Source: JAHFLF01 sp964560145
GTDB taxonomy: Bacteria; Patescibacteriota; Minisyncoccia; UBA6257; 1-14-0-10-44-23
Direction of reading: 5' to 3'
DNA length: 31,183 nt
Assembly (NCBI GenBank): GCA_964560145.1
Contig: CAZLKS010000009.1
Span: forward strand, 1 to 31,183
Shown: positions 28,689 through 31,183 of the stretch, piece after piece
Layout of the letters: each line of letters starts with the position of its first letter
Numbering within the stretch: the first letter of the stretch is position 1
Program-made: the position numbers and the translations under genes
Notes under the pieces: model-generated
Told to the model about the DNA's origin: nothing
What the model saw: only the letters and a program-made list of their open reading frames with translations
The model's database searches: none

Positions 28689-28762
28689 GCGGGATTAGTA
28701 TAATGGTAGTACGTGACCTTCCCAAGGTTAAGGCACGGGTTCGATTCCCGTATCCCGCTCCA
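28689..28762 (+). tRNA. tRNA-Gly (anticodon CCC)
   Basis: Acceptor arms GCGGGAT and ATCCCGC pair fully. The anticodon loop TTCCCAA between TGACC and GGTTA gives CCC. The T-arm is ACGGG-TTCGATT-CCCGT. The discriminator is T and CCA is encoded, giving 74 bases. The 96-base gap before it has no gene and holds repeat-like words (GCTGCGGCGGAGCGAAGG). Confidence 0.97.
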
Positions 28763-28792
28763 TTTTACGCGCTAGCGGAAAATGGCCCTGCG

Positions 28793-28847
28793 TAGCTCGA
28801 AGAGCGAAGCACGGGCGTTGGATATAGCTCGCGCAGCGAAGCACAGG
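28793..28847. repeat. Two direct copies of a 23-base word before vanW
   Basis: TAGCTCG-N4-GCGAAGCAC-RGG-type copies lie at 28793-28815 and 28825-28847, 19 of 23 bases identical and 32 bases apart. They create an apparent in-frame extension of the following ORF back to 28782, which is probably not translated. Confidence 0.6.
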
Positions 28848-28859
28848 CTTTCTGTCAAA

Positions 28860-30710
28860 ATGAAAAATTTTCTTGTCCTTACGCGTAAAAAAATTCTTTT
28901 TTTAATATTCGTTCTCGTTCTCACCGGGTCGCTCACTGGTTTATATTTTTTCGAAAAGGCACATCAGGAACGCTTCTTCCCGAACGTAATGATTGGTGAT
29001 GAGCTCGTCGGCGGCAAGTCGTTCGAAGAAGTTGCTAGCCGCATTCGACTTGTGGGCGAAGCACTAAAAACAAATGGTCTTCAGCTCATTATTCCAACCG
29101 ATTATTCAACGACGACGATTGTTATTCCAGAACAGAGCATTGGTTTAACGCCAGATGTCGTTGTCGAATACTTTAGTCTGGGGGATTATGAAGCGGCTGT
29201 ACAAAGGGCATTTGATTTTGGGCACAATGGCAGTCTTTGGAAACGCATCGGCGAGCAGCTTTCTTTGCTTTTTAAAACGCATTCAGTTTCTTTGCCACTC
29301 TCGTTGCGCGAGACAGCCGTGAAGTCGTTGCTCGCACGTGAGTTTGATGAGGCGCTTCGAAAGCCGAGCGACGCACATTTCATTCGCACCGACAGAGGCA
29401 TTGCTATTAGCCCCGAGAGCTCAGGGGAGCAGGTTGATATACATGCGGTTTATGTGGGCATAGCCCAGGCACTCACTACGTTGCAAACAAATAGATTGCA
29501 ACTGGCAGTTATTCCGCAGCCACCTCGCATCACGAAGAAGAAGTTGTTACCGTTGCTCGATTTCGCTCGGGCAGTTAGTCAACAGTTAACATTGGCGCTT
29601 ACGTATCGGGACTTAGACGTATATGCCAGCGGAATGACTCTAGCGACATGGCTCACTATCAAACCGGAAGATGCTGGTGTTACGCTCGTGGTTCGTCGAG
29701 ATAAGTTAGCGGATTTCATTCGCAATACGATTAACAATCGCATGGATGATGCACCAAAGAATAGTCGTTTTTCGATGGTGTCGGGCAAGTTGATTGAGAC
29801 AACTCCTGGAACGGCAGGTAGCGTTGCCTCAGTTGAAGAGACCGCCTCGCGAATTGAAGAGGCGTTAAACGAACGATATTTAACGTTACTGTTCCCTAAG
29901 AATGGTGAATCGGCTCGGCTCGCAACCGAGGTTATAAGGATGCCAGTTACGTTTACGCAAGCGCAGCCAAATATTACTGCCGCCACAGTTGCACAGTTCA
30001 ATATAAATGAGTTGGTTGGTACGGCTTCGACAAGCTTCAAGGGGAGTACGGCTAGCCGAAAACACAATATTAAAACAGGCGTAGAAAGAGTGAGCGGGCT
30101 TTTAATCGCTCCAGGTGAAGAGTTTAGTTTGGTGCGGGCGCTCGGAGAGGTGAGCGAGGAAACCGGATTTGAAAAGGAGTACGTTATCAAAGGTGACCGC
30201 AGCGTGAAGGAGGCCGGCGGTGGACTTTGCCAGCTCGCCACTACTGTTTTTCGAGCGGCGTTAAATGCGGGACTGCCGATTACCGAACGAACGAATCATA
30301 GTTATGTTGTCGGTTACTACGGCCCTGGGCTTGATGCAACTATTTACGGCCCTTATCCTGATTTAAAGTTTGTAAATGATACAGGTGAGTACTTATTATT
30401 TCAGATGCACACAGATGGGGATCAGCTTTCGGCGGATTTTTACGGCATGAAAGATAATCGAAAAGTAGCGATTACTACCCCGAAGTTATTTGATTACATC
30501 GATCCACCACCAGACAAATATCTGCCTGACCCTGAATCGTTATGGGGCGCGGTGACCTGCACCGATCATGCACGCAAAGGGCTTACTGCAGAGGCGACAT
30601 ATTCTGTGACGTATCCTGATGGAAAAGTGAAGGTACAGGAGTTCAAGAGTGTCTATCAACCTTGGCCAAAAATCTGTCTTGTTGGTATTAAGATTCCGCA
30701 AGCGCCATAA
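28860..30710 (+). CDS. VanW-family membrane-anchored envelope protein
   Basis: 616 residues from ATG 28860. The frame is open to 28782, but those 26 codons consist of the direct repeat. A basic head and one transmembrane helix (about 11-31, ILFLIFVLVLTGSLTGLYFF) are followed by a large extracytoplasmic part. This includes two putative peptidoglycan-binding (PG_binding_4-like) regions starting at FFPNVMIGDELVGGKSFEEV. A C-terminal VanW domain (about 400-530) contains RVSGLLIAPGEEFSLVRALG, GGGLCQLATTVFRAALNAGL and NHSYVVGYYGPGLDATIY. VanW occurs beside some vancomycin-resistance clusters, but its biochemical role is unknown, and no other van genes are present. The single Cys of GGGLCQ is the conserved one of the family. 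Confidence 0.95.
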   Translation: MKNFLVLTRKKILFLIFVLVLTGSLTGLYFFEKAHQERFFPNVMIGDELVGGKSFEEVASRIRLVGEALKTNGLQLIIPTDYSTTTIVIPEQSIGLTPDVVVEYFSLGDYEAAVQRAFDFGHNGSLWKRIGEQLSLLFKTHSVSLPLSLRETAVKSLLAREFDEALRKPSDAHFIRTDRGIAISPESSGEQVDIHAVYVGIAQALTTLQTNRLQLAVIPQPPRITKKKLLPLLDFARAVSQQLTLALTYRDLDVYASGMTLATWLTIKPEDAGVTLVVRRDKLADFIRNTINNRMDDAPKNSRFSMVSGKLIETTPGTAGSVASVEETASRIEEALNERYLTLLFPKNGESARLATEVIRMPVTFTQAQPNITAATVAQFNINELVGTASTSFKGSTASRKHNIKTGVERVSGLLIAPGEEFSLVRALGEVSEETGFEKEYVIKGDRSVKEAGGGLCQLATTVFRAALNAGLPITERTNHSYVVGYYGPGLDATIYGPYPDLKFVNDTGEYLLFQMHTDGDQLSADFYGMKDNRKVAITTPKLFDYIDPPPDKYLPDPESLWGAVTCTDHARKGLTAEATYSVTYPDGKVKVQEFKSVYQPWPKICLVGIKIPQAP

Positions 30711-30770
30711 CTTCATCCGCGATCTAGGCAAAACTCAGGGAGACTGCGAGAGTTGACACCTAGAAATGAT

Positions 30771-30799
30771 TCGCCCCAGGTCCTTTCGGCCCGGGGCGA
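30771..30799 (-). terminator. Hairpin after the last minus-strand orphan
   Basis: TCGCCCCAGG (30771-30780) faces CCCGGGGCGA (30790-30799), 9 of 10 pairs. On the minus strand the following bases (ATCATTTCT) are only weakly T-rich. Probably the terminator of the gene ending at 30822. The rest of 30711-30821 shows nothing else recognisable. Confidence 0.5.
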
Positions 30800-30821
30800 G
30801 TTGTGCGTGAATTCAGTTGGG

Positions 30822-31157
30822 TCACAGTGGTAGCAGGCGCTGCTGGTGTGGGCGCCTCACCACGACTTGTCGTCCACTCCAGAGCGTGACGGCAATCGTC
30901 TCTGGTGGCGGACGGTCGCTCAGTCGGTTCTCAGGTTGCGGGATTGATGCGGTACCCATCTCTCTGTAGAGAGACTCTGTAGTTGCCCAGGCGTCGCCGT
31001 GGCCACCACCCAGGCTCACAATTGCAGCCCAGAGACCACGAATGAGCTGCTGGAGCTCCCAGGGGTCTTCGGCTCGACCACCACGGTAGATGTTCAGGAG
31101 TGATCGGAATCTCTTCTGAAGTTCAACGGAGCAGCTGAGCTCTGCCGGCGTATTCAT
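30822..31157 (-). CDS. Orphan soluble protein, 111 residues, possibly truncated by the window edge
   Basis: An ATG at 31157 gives 111 residues ending in TGA. No Shine-Dalgarno sequence is seen in the 26 bases before it, and the frame stays open to the window end, so the true start may lie outside. The N-terminal half is helical (ELQKRFRSLLNIYRG, DPWELQQLIRGLWAAIVSLGGGHGDAW), followed by a proline-rich stretch (IPQPENRLSDRPPPE) and a strand-like basic end (IAVTLWSGRQVVVRRPHQQ). No family is recognised. It is GC-rich with codon use like the orphans at 1792 and 14977 and ends in a GC hairpin. Confidence 0.65.
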   Translation of the reverse strand: MNTPAELSCSVELQKRFRSLLNIYRGGRAEDPWELQQLIRGLWAAIVSLGGGHGDAWATTESLYREMGTASIPQPENRLSDRPPPETIAVTLWSGRQVVVRRPHQQRLLPL

Positions 31158-31183
31158 TCCGCGCCATTTCAGACGTACGCCAG

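Noticed and set aside
28782..28859. N-terminal 26 residues of the longest vanW frame
   Set aside because: This stretch is formed by two direct repeats; the basic head and membrane helix start at ATG 28860.
29579..30241. Minus-strand ORF of 220 codons opposite vanW
   Set aside because: Serine/valine-rich antisense frame with no start signals; the VanW domain lies on the plus strand.

Overview
The window looks like a chromosomal segment of a Candidate Phyla Radiation (Patescibacteria) bacterium, most likely of the Parcubacteria/Paceibacteria branch. This placement is an inference. It rests on compact, mostly housekeeping genes, a SIMPL protein, a VanW protein and a DivIC-like protein together, a 417-residue ProRS without the bacterial editing insertion, an RNase J with a long basic N-terminus, many small orphan proteins, and no biosynthetic operons. 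The standard genetic code fits every gene seen. There are no rRNA genes, CRISPR arrays, IS transposases or prophage genes.

Layout. Positions 1-7500 hold argS (+), a small divergent regulatory locus (1736-2069), ileS (+), trpS (-), a YtxH-like small protein and an MTH1-like NUDIX hydrolase. The ileS product carries a complete histidine-phosphatase domain inside the synthetase. Positions 7500-13330 hold two lysine-rich micro-ORFs, then a minus-strand block: a holin-IV-like membrane protein, secG, a membrane-anchored family 5 solute-binding protein, a large palindrome, a possible structured RNA with its own promoter, tRNA-Leu(CAG) and rnj. Positions 13380-20210 run on the plus strand: murA, a GC-rich orphan gene, a divergent mreB paralogue, an orphan helical protein, a DNA polymerase III delta-prime-like protein, frr, a small orphan and rseP. 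Positions 20250-28600 hold a minus-strand membrane orphan, proS, then a rod-shape operon (mreB, mreC, mreD, PBP2) followed by a COG2426 protein, tpiA, a SIMPL protein and a DivIC-like protein. The window closes with tRNA-Gly(CCC), a VanW-family envelope protein and a minus-strand orphan that may be cut by the window edge.

How it works together. The conserved genes fall into translation (argS, ileS, trpS, proS, frr, two tRNAs), RNA decay (rnj), envelope and cell shape (murA, two mreB genes, mreC, mreD, PBP2, DivIC-like, VanW) and secretion or membrane proteolysis (secG, rseP). Many of these genes have a -10 hexamer only 6-9 bases before the start codon and no Shine-Dalgarno sequence, which suggests leaderless mRNAs. 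By contrast, several GC-rich orphan genes are self-contained cassettes with their own promoter, a strong Shine-Dalgarno sequence or a GC-rich terminator.

Most interesting. (1) IleRS with a nested phosphatase domain that has every catalytic residue. (2) A 32-codon membrane peptide under a consensus promoter whose -35 lies in the middle of a perfect palindrome, next to a divergent small-RNA-like unit, an arrangement like tisB/istR type I toxin-antitoxin loci. (3) A structured, promoter-bearing RNA-like region at 10430-10729 beside a 72-base palindrome. (4) A hairpin in the 5' UTR of the rod-shape operon.
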